Positions 17,833 through 26,259 of a stretch of 64,000 nucleotides of DNA are shown piece by piece. The notes beneath the pieces were generated by a model. That model saw only the letters and a list, made by a program, of their open reading frames with translations, was not told where the DNA came from and did not search any database. Each line of letters begins with the position of its first letter. The first letter of the stretch is position 1. The position numbers were made by a program, and so were the translations under genes. The stretch covers positions 54,931 through 118,930 of the forward strand of contig JAZQNP010000013.1 of NCBI GenBank assembly GCA_045627405.1, given 5' to 3'. Origin of the DNA: Firm-04 sp045627405. Its GTDB lineage: Bacteria > Bacillota > Clostridia > Oscillospirales > Ruminococcaceae.

Positions 17833-18729
17833 TCATTCCTTTACGCCGCCGACGTTCACGCCCTTGGCAAAGTATTTCTGGATAAAGGGATAGATCACAA
17901 GGATCGGGATGATGGAGCAGATAATCAGTGCGTAAATCACCGAATCCGGTGCGTAGCTGTGGCTGAGCTGCCAGTTCGTTGTCAGCTCGGGATCGGAGTA
18001 TTCCTCCAAACGAAGTCTCATATAGACTTGAAGCGGCTGCTCATTCGTGCTGGAAATCATCTGTCTTGCCCAGAAGTAACCGTTCCAGCGGGAAATACCG
18101 AAGAACAGCGCGACTGTCGCAAGAATGGATTTGCTCATCGGCAGATACACTTTGGAGAGCACCTGCGTTTCCGTTGCGCCGTCCACGATAGCCGCCTCCT
18201 CAATCTCGGAGGGAACTTTTTCAAAGGAATTGCGCAGCAAGATGATATTCATCGCATGCATGCCCATTGCAATGACGACAAGCCATTTGTCGTCGAGAAT
18301 GCCGATGCCCTGGAACACACGCTTCGTTGCAAGATAATTCAGATACTGCGGAACAAGACCCGCGCTGAACCACATCGTGAACACCAGGAAGAAATTGAAG
18401 GCTTTTCGGAACAGCAGACGCTTTTTGGAAAGTGCGTACGCGCCGAGGATCGAGAGGATCATCTCCCAGATCGTGCCGTAGAAGGTCAGGAACAGCGTAT
18501 TTGTGTAGGCGTTCCAGAACACATTGTCGTTGAACACATCCCTGAATGCGTCAAACTGTACATTTTTGGGGAGCAGAACAATCGTTGAATCGCGAACCTC
18601 GTTGTAGCCGCTGATTGCCGAGGATAATGTATAGACAAACGGATACAGACAGGCAATCGCAAACATTGTCAGCAGCAGATAGCTCAGGAGCCTGAAAATC
18701 AGCTCGGACATTTCCAGTTTTCTTCTCAT
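17833..18729 (-). CDS. ABC transporter permease, LplC type
   Basis: Inner-membrane component of the CUT1 importer. The 298-residue protein has six hydrophobic segments; the EAA loop EEAAIVDGATETQVLSKVYLPMS that docks the ATPase is intact at about residues 187-209. The C-terminus PFIQKYFAKGVNVGGVKE is typical of LplC/YtcP-type permeases for complex polysaccharide oligomers. It follows the LplB-type permease by 12 bp and precedes the binding protein, the usual order in pectin and xylan oligomer systems. Confidence 0.92.
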   Translation of the reverse strand: MRRKLEMSELIFRLLSYLLLTMFAIACLYPFVYTLSSAISGYNEVRDSTIVLLPKNVQFDAFRDVFNDNVFWNAYTNTLFLTFYGTIWEMILSILGAYALSKKRLLFRKAFNFFLVFTMWFSAGLVPQYLNYLATKRVFQGIGILDDKWLVVIAMGMHAMNIILLRNSFEKVPSEIEEAAIVDGATETQVLSKVYLPMSKSILATVALFFGISRWNGYFWARQMISSTNEQPLQVYMRLRLEEYSDPELTTNWQLSHSYAPDSVIYALIICSIIPILVIYPFIQKYFAKGVNVGGVKE

Positions 18730-18741
18730 GAGTCTACCTCT

Positions 18742-19806
18742 TTAATACAGGGATACATCCGATGCTTTTCGTGCAATGGTGTTTGCACCGATCACAAGCA
18801 GCATCCCGATGATATTGCTCAGCATTTCCGCGGCAGACGCCATGCCCTTCAAAGAGCCTGCGATACCGTTTCTCTGAGCAAAGGTCGAAACAACATCTGC
18901 CGTCACATAGGTGTTCGGGTTGTAAAGCAGCAGCACCTTTTCGTATCCGACATTGAGCAGTGAGCCGATTCTGGTGATCAGCATGATGACGATGGTCGAG
19001 AGGATCATCGGCAGTACGACATAGCGCATTTGCGCGAGTTTGCCTGCACCGTCAATCTGTGCCGCCTCATAGCTGGTCGGTGAGATCGCAATGATCGCGG
19101 CAAAAAATACAATGCTGTCATAGCCTGCGCCTTCCCAGATTCCGCTGATCTGATAGATCGCGCGGAAGAAGGCAGGATTGTTCAGCATACCGCCGTATGC
19201 AGCTTCACTCGAAATCAGACCGAGATGCGAGAGAAACTGCGAGATCACGCCCGGCTGCATACCCGATGTATCCGAGCCCTGCTTTACAAGCATGATTACC
19301 AGCGAAGTCATGACAACCGTGGACATGAACTTCGGCAGATAAGTCAGCACCTGATAAACGCTGCGTGCAATGTTGGAACGGATCTCGTTGAAGAACAGCG
19401 CAATGATAATCGGCACCGGAAATCCGAACACAAGCCCGTAAAAGCTCAGCAGGAACGTATTGCGGAATGCGCGCATGAACTGCATGGAAAGCTCAGTATT
19501 GCCTGTTCCGAACAGCAGCGTCCGGAAATAGGAGAAGCCGGAATAATACTGCTGTGCAACAGTCTTTGCGTCCTCGGTCTGCTTGAAGCATCCGAGCAGC
19601 TCATACATCGGCAGATACCGCCACAACAGAAACACGGCAATCATCGGCACCAGCATCAGATAGAGCCGCCAGTCCTTCATCACCGTTTTGGCAACATTCA
19701 GCCAGTAATGTTTTTCAACGTCATCTCGGACGATCTGCTCGGGGTTTTCGATATATGTGCCGCTTTCCTCATCATAGATGAGATAATCGGCAGCTTTGAT
19801 ATCCAT
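18742..19806 (-). CDS. ABC transporter permease, LplB type
   Basis: Partner permease of the CUT1 importer. The start at 19806 (MDIKAADYL) has GGAGG eight bases upstream; an in-frame ATG at 19872 overlaps the previous gene and lacks a ribosome site. The 354-residue protein has an acidic cytoplasmic N-terminus of about 50 residues, six transmembrane segments beginning LYLMLVPMIAVFLLW, and the EAA loop SYEAAQIDGAGKLAQMRYVVLP. The end ASDVSLY is characteristic of this subfamily. The N-terminal extension is somewhat long for LplB. Confidence 0.92.
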   Translation of the reverse strand: MDIKAADYLIYDEESGTYIENPEQIVRDDVEKHYWLNVAKTVMKDWRLYLMLVPMIAVFLLWRYLPMYELLGCFKQTEDAKTVAQQYYSGFSYFRTLLFGTGNTELSMQFMRAFRNTFLLSFYGLVFGFPVPIIIALFFNEIRSNIARSVYQVLTYLPKFMSTVVMTSLVIMLVKQGSDTSGMQPGVISQFLSHLGLISSEAAYGGMLNNPAFFRAIYQISGIWEGAGYDSIVFFAAIIAISPTSYEAAQIDGAGKLAQMRYVVLPMILSTIVIMLITRIGSLLNVGYEKVLLLYNPNTYVTADVVSTFAQRNGIAGSLKGMASAAEMLSNIIGMLLVIGANTIARKASDVSLY

Positions 19807-19872
19807 TGTTTCAACCTCCTTCAAATCCGTTTCAGGCCTATTTTTCTTCATCGGGATGTGTCGCCCGAACAA

Positions 19873-20478
19873 TCAGATGTTTCCGTATTCGGTATCTCCG
19901 TCATCAGGCAAGTCTGCTTTTCTCCGTTCGTCCTGCGTCCGGATCAGATAGGCGATCTGATCCTCAAAAAGCCCATCCGTTCTTCTTGCAATCTGCACTG
20001 CGACAAACGCAAATACCAGTGAAAGCGAATCCGCAGCAAACAAAGATACCACGTCTCCCAAGGATCCGCCAAAGAGCAGCCCGACCAGCCATCTGCCGGC
20101 CTGAACGGCACAGAATACCGCAAATGTGTAAAGTGCGGTCAGCAGAACGCTCGAACGGATCCTCTCTTTCTTCCATCTTCTGAAAAGCAGCAGTGCGGTC
20201 AGCGCAAAGCAGTTGCCGATGCAATATACCGCATACTGTTTCAGATTCGCACCGGATGCAATGCAAAGTGCCAGACCGCCGCCGAATGCATGCAGTGCCG
20301 CATACGCACCCCAACGCATCATCACAATGGCAACCACCGCAACCGTCGGAGACAGCACATAGATCTCCTGCGGGAACCACACTCCGGCAGCCACCGAGAT
20401 GAGCCCCTCCGCGGCAACCAGCATAAACAGCATAATGCCAAGATCGACCGTTCTGTATTGTTTCAGCGTTAAATTCAT
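19873..20478 (-). CDS. Uncharacterised multi-pass membrane protein, first gene of the pectin operon
   Basis: Not recognised. The start at 20478 (MNLTLKQYR) is preceded by AAAGGA at a suitable distance; an ATG three codons earlier is too close. The 201-residue protein has about six hydrophobic segments within residues 10-160, with a GxxxAALHAFGGG segment, and a hydrophilic C-terminus of about 40 residues. The layout loosely resembles ECF-transporter S components, but no defining motif was found. It precedes the LplB permease by 66 bp and is the promoter-proximal gene of the 20-kb operon. Confidence 0.75.
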   Translation of the reverse strand: MNLTLKQYRTVDLGIMLFMLVAAEGLISVAAGVWFPQEIYVLSPTVAVVAIVMMRWGAYAALHAFGGGLALCIASGANLKQYAVYCIGNCFALTALLLFRRWKKERIRSSVLLTALYTFAVFCAVQAGRWLVGLLFGGSLGDVVSLFAADSLSLVFAFVAVQIARRTDGLFEDQIAYLIRTQDERRKADLPDDGDTEYGNI

Positions 20479-20498
20479 GCAGTTCATTCCTTTGCTGT

Positions 20499-20516
20499 TT
20501 GAAATGATCAGTTCAA
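20499..20516. promoter_or_regulatory. 18-bp near-perfect palindrome, candidate operator of the pectin operon
   Basis: TTGAAATGATCAGTTCAA reads almost identically on both strands, with a single mismatched pair. It lies 20 bp upstream of the first start codon of the 20-kb operon and downstream of the candidate promoter, where a repressor would block transcription. It does not match the KdgR or UxuR operators as remembered. No repressor gene is adjacent to it; an AraC-type regulator is 1.6 kb upstream. Confidence 0.5.
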
Positions 20517-20551
20517 CCGAAATCTCAACCCTTGTTCATCTCTTTGTATTC

Positions 20552-20580
20552 ATTTTACCCGAAAACAGCAAAACAGTACA
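20552..20580 (-). promoter_or_regulatory. Candidate promoter of the pectin utilisation operon
   Basis: On the minus strand a -10-like TAAAAT (20552-20557) is preceded after 17 bases by TGTACT (20575-20580), a poor -35. Transcription would start near 20545 and run through the palindrome at 20499-20516. A weak -35 would be consistent with an activated promoter. No better pair was seen in the 340-bp gap upstream of the operon. Confidence 0.35.
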
Positions 20581-20671
20581 TTTCAAATTACAGACTGTTT
20601 ATGTACAATTCGGACATTTTGTGCTAAAATGGTCGTAGTATTAAATATGGAGATATGCGTTCTGTCGGGGG

Positions 20672-20700
20672 AATAAAACGCCCCGGCAGTTTTTGCCGGG
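20672..20700 (-). terminator. Candidate terminator of the GltD-like unit
   Basis: A 7-bp GC-rich stem, CCCGGCA at 20682-20688 and TGCCGGG at 20694-20700, is followed on the minus strand by CGTTTTATT. It lies 130 bp beyond the stop codon of the GltD-like gene and before the pectin-operon promoter, so it would separate the two minus-strand units. Confidence 0.55.
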
Positions 20701-20830
20701 ACGCCCAAAATATTAAATTCTGATGCAGTTTTCCCGTTCATGCGATCTGATGTATTCAATATTCAAAAAACAGAACTTTGAACGCTGAGCAGACTGTTCG
20801 CATCACCTGACAAAAACGGGTTTTTCAGCA

Positions 20831-22063
20831 TCAGACTTCCTGTTTCTTCAAGCTGCACAGATACTCATCCATCGCTTCTGCGACCTGCTTGGAATAATTG
20901 ACCGCTTCCACAACGGTTCTGGCACCGAGCACAACATCTCCTGCCGCAAAAATACCGTCGCGTGTCGTTTTTCCGTAGGTATTGGTTACAAGCAGACCTC
21001 TGTCGGTCACGTCAATGCCAGTGGTTGAAGACACGATCCGGTCACGCGGTCCCTGCGATACGGCGATGATGGTCGATGAAGCCGGATAGAGCTTTTCCGA
21101 GCCTTCGATCCGTTCTTTTCTGCCCTCGCTGTCGCGCTCGACCTTCACAAAAATCGCACCGTTGTCCGTAAACTCGACCGGCTCGACACCGGTGACAAAT
21201 TCCACGCCGTCGATCTTTGCATATTCGACCTCCGTGACACTGGCAGCAATATGCTCTGACCGCGCAAATACCGTCACCTTTCGGCAGCCGTGCCGCAGTG
21301 CCGTGCGCGCAACATCCATTGCAGAGTTGCCGGCACCGATGACATTCAGACTGTCTCCGAGCATGTAAACATCCGGATTGGTCAGATAATTGATCGCGTA
21401 ATGTACATTTCCGAGGCTCTCGCCCTTGATGTTCAGTGTGTTCGGACGCCAGACGCCCGTACCGATAAAAACAGCCCGGTAGCCGTCACGGAACAGATCG
21501 TCAACAGTGATCGTGATGCCGATCGCGGTGTTCGGACGTATCCTGATTCCGAGCGAAAGAAGCAGCTTTTTGTAGCGTTCAAGATTCTGCTTCGGGAGCC
21601 GGAATTCGGGGATGCCGTAACGCAGCACACCGCCGATTTTTTCTCTGGATTCAAAGATCGTGATGTCATAGCCTTTGCGTGCAAGTAGGATCGCAATCGT
21701 AATGCCTGCCGGTCCGCCGCCGATCACGCCGACCTTGATTCCTTTTTTCTCAATCGGTCCGAAATCAATCTTGTCAAAATATGCGTCACTGATGTAGTTT
21801 TCAATATTGCTGAAAATCACGGGAGAACCCTTCCGCGCAAGCACACAGTGACCCTCGCACTGTTTTTCCTGATTGCAGATGAGAGAACAGATCAGGCTCA
21901 GCGGATTGTTTTCAAACAACATGGCACCCGCTTTGTCAATCTCGCCGCTCAGCAATGTGTGAATCACATCCGGAATCGGCGTGCTGATCGGACACCCTTT
22001 TTTACAGGAGGGATTTTTACAGTTCAAACAGCGGCGCGCCTCATTGATGATATTAAACGCCAT
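20831..22063 (-). CDS. GltD/NfnB-like NAD(P)H-dependent flavoprotein oxidoreductase
   Basis: A 410-residue flavoprotein related to the small subunit of glutamate synthase. Order of parts: N-terminal cysteine-rich helical domain with CLNCKNPSCKKGCP and CNQEKQCEGHC that would bind two [4Fe-4S] clusters, then FAD-binding GVIGGGPAGITIA, then the NAD(P) loop VIGAGNSAMDVA, and the closing FAD motif GIFAAGDVVLGARTVVEA. AAGGAGG precedes the start. No large glutamate synthase subunit is adjacent. It follows an AraC regulator and a pectin esterase gene on the same strand; the partner and electron acceptor are unknown. Confidence 0.9.
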   Translation of the reverse strand: MAFNIINEARRCLNCKNPSCKKGCPISTPIPDVIHTLLSGEIDKAGAMLFENNPLSLICSLICNQEKQCEGHCVLARKGSPVIFSNIENYISDAYFDKIDFGPIEKKGIKVGVIGGGPAGITIAILLARKGYDITIFESREKIGGVLRYGIPEFRLPKQNLERYKKLLLSLGIRIRPNTAIGITITVDDLFRDGYRAVFIGTGVWRPNTLNIKGESLGNVHYAINYLTNPDVYMLGDSLNVIGAGNSAMDVARTALRHGCRKVTVFARSEHIAASVTEVEYAKIDGVEFVTGVEPVEFTDNGAIFVKVERDSEGRKERIEGSEKLYPASSTIIAVSQGPRDRIVSSTTGIDVTDRGLLVTNTYGKTTRDGIFAAGDVVLGARTVVEAVNYSKQVAEAMDEYLCSLKKQEV

Positions 22064-22088
22064 GAAGACGCCTCCTTATCAGACCGGG

Positions 22089-22853
22089 TTATTCAGCACA
22101 GTCTCCTGTTTTTTTGTGCGATAGCGCGTATTTTTTCGGGGAGCAGCCGAAAGTCTTTTTGAATACTCTCGAAAAATACAGCGCATCGGAATATCCGCAA
22201 TTATAGGCAATCTCGGAAATATTCAGCTCGATCAGCCCCGAGGAACAGAGCAGTTTTTCCGCCATTTGCATCCTCAGACTCGTCAGAAACGCATGCGGTG
22301 TAATCCCCATTTCGCGCTTGAACAGCTTTCTCAGATAATCATAAGTGAAGGGAACCGTCGCGAGATATTTGTCAAGCTCATAGCTGCAATCTGTAAAATT
22401 CCGAAGAATATTGCTCTTGATGTCATCGACCACGCCGTGCAGCGGTTTGAGATGGCGGAACGCCGCAACGTAGTTAACGATCAGATTACCGAGTGCATCG
22501 GTCAAAAGATGCTTGGTATCCAGATTACTGTTAAAAAAGAAAAATGCATCATTGAACGCATTGAGTATGTGACCGTCGCTGTCATCGGAAAGCACCAGCG
22601 GTTCCTTGAAGCGGAAGGCTGCATCCGTAATGTTGAGATAGATATTCGTAAAGCCCTCTTTGCTGGTATTGGCATGCTGAACATGCGGCGGAATGATCAC
22701 CAGATCCCCTGCCCCGTATTTCAGAGTCATACCTTCAAACTCAAACTGCCCCTGACCGCTTGTGCAGTAAACAAGCTCCCACTCGCTGTGCATATGCTGT
22801 TTCGTCGAAAAGGTGATAAGATGCTTACCGACATAAACAATACTGTTGTTCAT
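22089..22853 (-). CDS. AraC family transcriptional regulator with N-terminal cupin
   Basis: A 254-residue regulator. Residues 1-100 form an AraC-type sugar-sensing cupin (MHSEWELVYCTSGQGQFEFEG, IIPPHVQHAN). Residues about 150-245 carry two helix-turn-helix units, with YDYLRKLFKREMGITPHAFLTSLR and the signature ISEIAYNCGYSDALYFSRVFKKTFG. AAAGGA precedes the start, 13 bp after the pectin methylesterase gene. Lying between pectin-related genes and facing a pectate lyase promoter, it is the best candidate for the local activator responding to pectin breakdown products. Confidence 0.93.
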   Translation of the reverse strand: MNNSIVYVGKHLITFSTKQHMHSEWELVYCTSGQGQFEFEGMTLKYGAGDLVIIPPHVQHANTSKEGFTNIYLNITDAAFRFKEPLVLSDDSDGHILNAFNDAFFFFNSNLDTKHLLTDALGNLIVNYVAAFRHLKPLHGVVDDIKSNILRNFTDCSYELDKYLATVPFTYDYLRKLFKREMGITPHAFLTSLRMQMAEKLLCSSGLIELNISEIAYNCGYSDALYFSRVFKKTFGCSPKKYALSHKKTGDCAE

Positions 22854-22866
22854 AGTCCATCCTTTC

Positions 22867-23790
22867 TCAGAATTGCTGAAAGGCGTTCAGAAGTATGTCT
22901 CTTTCGGTCTGCGAGAGCTTTCTGCTCCACGGCACTCTGCCTGCCGGTATTTCGCCGTATTCCAAAAAACGCGCTGTCTTGTCGCGTTCCGTGCTGTTCC
23001 ATTTGTCAAAGCCTTCCGGTGCGATATGCCTGCCGTAGGTGCAGTCGATGAAGCTGCATTTTCCGTAATCGCGCCACGGCCGCGCAAGATATACCGAGCC
23101 GTCCGCAACCGCGCTTTCGCAGGTAAAGCGGCAGCCTGCAAACACAAAGCCGGTCTCCTGCTCGCGTGCATGTGCAGGAGCAGCGGCGTATCCGCAGCCG
23201 CGCACATCTGCCACAGAACGGATCTCACAGTCCGCAAAGAGCGAATCGCCGCAGCCGAAGATAAAATCAACATTTCCTGCAATCAGGCAATGCCGGAAGA
23301 TCTGGCGCATGCTGCCTCCTGAGCGGAGAGCAGGTTTCAGAAAGCCCTCGTACCGCTCAATCAGATCCGCCGGAAGCGGTCCGCAGAATACAGTATCCTG
23401 CGTGGAGCGGAACACACAGTTTTCGGCAGTAAAGCCGTCTGCTACAACAGAAAGCGCAACCTCCTGCCCTTTGACCTCCGGTTCCAGCGCATCGTTTTCA
23501 ACGGTCAGATTCCGGAACGATACATGCGGCGCAAGCACTGCCGCGGTATAGGTGCGGAAGGTGTTGTACGCGACGCCGTTTTCGTCCGGCTTTTCTGCAT
23601 AATCGCCAAACACAATCCTCGTGTCCTGCGGTGAATGCCCGATGAGCTGTATGTCCGGAACGGATATTTCAATCTTTTCCCGGTATGTGCCCGGGCTCAG
23701 CAGCAAACGTGTTCCGGGTGATGCATATTTCAGTGCCTCTGCAATGCCTTCCTGCGGCGTAATCTGCAATGTGACTGACGGTTCCTGCAT
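22867..23790 (-). CDS. Pectin methylesterase (CE8), predicted cytoplasmic
   Basis: Removes methyl groups from galacturonate carboxyls. The ATG at 23790 has GAGGGG eight bases upstream; a GTG three codons earlier is less likely. The 307-residue beta-helix protein has the CE8 motifs GTYREKI, STQDTVF (Gln and Asp), GNVDFIFG with the catalytic Asp, and ARPWRDYGKCSFI with the substrate-binding Arg and Trp. No signal peptide is seen, so it should demethylate oligomers after import. It is the first gene of a unit with the AraC regulator and the GltD-like gene. Confidence 0.93.
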   Translation of the reverse strand: MQEPSVTLQITPQEGIAEALKYASPGTRLLLSPGTYREKIEISVPDIQLIGHSPQDTRIVFGDYAEKPDENGVAYNTFRTYTAAVLAPHVSFRNLTVENDALEPEVKGQEVALSVVADGFTAENCVFRSTQDTVFCGPLPADLIERYEGFLKPALRSGGSMRQIFRHCLIAGNVDFIFGCGDSLFADCEIRSVADVRGCGYAAAPAHAREQETGFVFAGCRFTCESAVADGSVYLARPWRDYGKCSFIDCTYGRHIAPEGFDKWNSTERDKTARFLEYGEIPAGRVPWSRKLSQTERDILLNAFQQF

Positions 23791-24054
23791 TTCTGCCACC
23801 CCTCGAAACAGAATCTGTCATATATTTTTCAGATCTCAATCCGAAAACACAAAGTCATCCCGCCTTTTCCGGCATTGTTTCCTATCCCTCTGCGCTGCAC
23901 AATGCTGCACAATACTTCGCAGAAAAGAGATGTGTAAAAACACACGATCTATTTGGGGTATTTGGGAGAAAATGCTGCGCCCCGGACAGTTCCGGAAAGA
24001 ACAGCCCGGGTACGGGATGCAGCCGGTTGGGTTTTTATACCGGTTTGTATTCTT

Positions 24055-24083
24055 ATCATAACAATTTTGTCTTTGCTTTTCAA
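24055..24083 (-). promoter_or_regulatory. Candidate promoter of the pectin methylesterase-AraC-GltD unit
   Basis: Minus strand TTGAAA (24078-24083), 17-bp spacer, TATGAT (24055-24060). Transcription would start near 24048, leaving a leader of about 258 bases before the esterase start at 23790. The leader holds GC-rich segments near 23985-24035 able to pair, and a tandem TGTGCAG repeat near 23900, but no riboswitch consensus was recognised. Confidence 0.5.
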
Positions 24084-24128
24084 TGACACATTATCCTAAA
24101 ATACTGCTAAATTATCCATTTTCAAAAA

Positions 24129-24170
24129 ACGGCTCAAAAACAAGCCGAGGCAGACAAGCCGTGTTTTTTT
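24129..24170. terminator. Hairpin with T-runs on both sides in the divergent pectin region
   Basis: ACGGCT (24129-24134) can pair with AGCCGT (24157-24162), followed by GTTTTTTT on the plus strand; on the minus strand the same stem is followed by TTTTTT. The first arm can instead pair with AGCCG at 24143-24147, so two structures compete. It stands between the divergent esterase and pectate lyase promoters where no gene ends, so it may insulate them or end a small RNA. Confidence 0.45.
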
Positions 24171-24387
24171 GATGAAAACATCAGTAAAATCGTGCGTTTC
24201 TATTTACTCTTAACGAAGCCTTTTCAGTGACAATATTTTTTGCAATGCCGGTTTGTACTCCTTTGCTCAACCCGGAAGGATGCGCAGTGAACCATTAAAA
24301 TAGTATCATTGCACAGAATTTGATTTGGGATGTCCCGGCGGTTCCCCATCCCCATATTTTTCATCAGCAACGCCGTATCATTTATCA

Positions 24388-24416
24388 TTCACATTATCCC
24401 CGCACGGTGATAGGAT
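24388..24416 (+). promoter_or_regulatory. Candidate promoter of the pectate lyase gene
   Basis: TTCACA (24388-24393), 17-bp spacer, TAGGAT (24411-24416), about 50 bp upstream of the pectate lyase start. Both hexamers deviate from consensus, fitting an activator-dependent promoter. The AraC regulator encoded across the divergent region is the obvious candidate activator. Between this and the opposite promoter lie about 300 bp without a recognisable gene. Confidence 0.4.
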
Positions 24417-24467
24417 AGAGAAGGCAGAAATCACTGCCGCTATTTTTTATCAGATGGGGAGGAAATC

Positions 24468-26153
24468 ATGAACAGAACAGAAAGAAAACGAAAAAAGTAC
24501 TTTGCTGTGTGTATCGCCGCGGCTGCGGCGGTGCTGACATTCACAATGCCGGACATCAGCGCGGAGAACGGCGATCCCATTTCAACTTACGGCGGATGGT
24601 TTGAGTCCGCATATGCCGAGTGGGATGCAAGCGCGATCGGCAGCAATGTCACAGTCAGCTATGCAGAAGCAGGCAGCAGCGATTATACTCTGGCAGACAC
24701 CGAGCTGATCCGCGGCAATCGGGTTGACATTCCGGGACTCAAAGGCAATGCGCAGTATACGCTGCACATCGAAGGCTCTTCCGGCAGCGCAGAATGCAAT
24801 ATCCGGACGATGGCATATGACCGGACAGGCTATGCACACGAGAATTACAGCGACATCGGCGCATATATGGACGACGGCACGCTGAAACCTGACATCACAG
24901 TGATTTATGTAACGAACGAAAACAAAGAAACCATAACCTACAACGGCAAAACCGGCCTTTACAATATCTTTTTCAGCGCGAAGCCGAAGAAGGTGCTGTT
25001 CCGCTTCATCGGCAGCATTGATGTGCCGGCAGGAACCGTCGCCAATGACGGCAGCCACAACGACGGCTCCAATATGCTCTACCTGCAAAACAGCTCTGAG
25101 GTCACCGTCGAGGGCATCGGTCCCGACACGAACCTGATCGACTGGGGCATCGAAATGAAACGCTGCACCTCCTGCGAATTCCGCAATCTCTGGCTCGGAC
25201 ATTATCCCGATGACGGCATCGCAATGACGGGCAATGCCGAGATCCGCACAGAGCATATCTGGATCCATAACAACACGATTGAAAAAGGCTACAACGCATT
25301 TGCAGGCAACGAGCATGTTGACGCTGACAAGGCGGACGGAGACGGCTCGCTGGATATGAAGTGGGCGCATCATGTCACAGTCTCCTACAATCTGTTTCTG
25401 AACTGCCACAAGACCTCTCTGGTCGGCGGCGGCATCGACCAGGAGCAGGACTATATCACCTATCATCACACCTGGTTCAACAACACAGAGTCGCGCAACC
25501 CGCGTGCGCGCAATGCACATATCCACTCGTACAACAATTATTTCCTGTCAAACGGCGAATACGGCATCTGCGCGTCCTATAATTCCAAGGTGTTCTCCGA
25601 AGCAAATTATTTTGAGGGGACAAACAATCCGCTGTATGCAATCAACATGGGAAAAGACGCATATTCCGGCACAATCAAATCCTACGGAGACCGTTTTGTG
25701 AACTGCGATATGGGCGGCGAGCTCGCTTACGCGATCGTAACCGACCGCTATGCGCAGCCGGTGATCCCGAATCTGATTGAGGGCGGCGACGGCTACGATC
25801 AATTTGACACCGCATTGTATGACTACACAACGCAGACGCCGGAGGATGCAAAAGAAACTGTTATGAAATACGCCGGCAGAATGCCGCAAAACGTCGAACA
25901 GTCCCCTGCCGGAACAACCGTTACAACAACTTCAACAGAAAGCACCACAACGACTGTCACGGCACCGGTCGCTGTCCGCGGTGATGTGAACGCAGACGGT
26001 GTCTGTAATCTCGCGGATGCGGTTGCTGTGCAAAAATATTTGCTGACGGCTGACAGCACACTCCCGGATTGGCAGACGGGCGACATGGACGGCAACGGCA
26101 GACTGAACGCCGCCGATCTCACGCTGCTGAAACAGGAGCTTTTGAACAAATGA
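24468..26153 (+). CDS. Secreted PL1 pectate lyase with C-terminal type I dockerin
   Basis: Cleaves polygalacturonate by calcium-dependent beta-elimination outside the cell. A basic start and hydrophobic stretch (residues about 10-32, ending near SAEN) form a signal peptide. Residues 35-125 are a fibronectin-III-like module, residues about 125-475 the PL1 beta-helix with DGSLDMKWAHHVTVSYN and the catalytic-arginine region SRNPRARNAHIHSYNNYF. A Thr-rich linker (about 483-502) leads to a dockerin with two calcium loops, GDVNADGVCNLADA and GDMDGNGRLNAADLT. The dockerin implies assembly onto a cohesin protein. GGGGAGG precedes the ATG. Confidence 0.94.
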   Translation: MNRTERKRKKYFAVCIAAAAAVLTFTMPDISAENGDPISTYGGWFESAYAEWDASAIGSNVTVSYAEAGSSDYTLADTELIRGNRVDIPGLKGNAQYTLHIEGSSGSAECNIRTMAYDRTGYAHENYSDIGAYMDDGTLKPDITVIYVTNENKETITYNGKTGLYNIFFSAKPKKVLFRFIGSIDVPAGTVANDGSHNDGSNMLYLQNSSEVTVEGIGPDTNLIDWGIEMKRCTSCEFRNLWLGHYPDDGIAMTGNAEIRTEHIWIHNNTIEKGYNAFAGNEHVDADKADGDGSLDMKWAHHVTVSYNLFLNCHKTSLVGGGIDQEQDYITYHHTWFNNTESRNPRARNAHIHSYNNYFLSNGEYGICASYNSKVFSEANYFEGTNNPLYAINMGKDAYSGTIKSYGDRFVNCDMGGELAYAIVTDRYAQPVIPNLIEGGDGYDQFDTALYDYTTQTPEDAKETVMKYAGRMPQNVEQSPAGTTVTTTSTESTTTTVTAPVAVRGDVNADGVCNLADAVAVQKYLLTADSTLPDWQTGDMDGNGRLNAADLTLLKQELLNK

Positions 26154-26165
26154 TCAGATAGAAAA

Positions 26166-26206
26166 ACCGCCGCCTGCGTTTGTGGTCGCAGGCGGCGGTC
26201 CGTTTT
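26166..26206. terminator. Bidirectional terminator between pectate lyase and aldehyde dehydrogenase
   Basis: A perfect 13-bp stem, ACCGCCGCCTGCG at 26166-26178 and its complement at 26187-26199, followed by CCGTTTT on the plus strand and preceded by AAAAA, which gives T-runs for the converging minus-strand gene. A related stem sequence follows the other dockerin enzyme at 31129-31169. Confidence 0.85.
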
Positions 26207-26259
26207 GTCCATTTACTTGTCCCTTTGGTTGTCCCTTTGGAAATTTGACAGAGATCCGC

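Noticed and set aside
20581..20645. Plus-strand extended -10 (TGCTAAAAT) suggesting a small RNA upstream of the pectin operon
   Set aside because: No -35, no plus-strand gene and no plus-strand T-run after the hairpin at 20682-20700.
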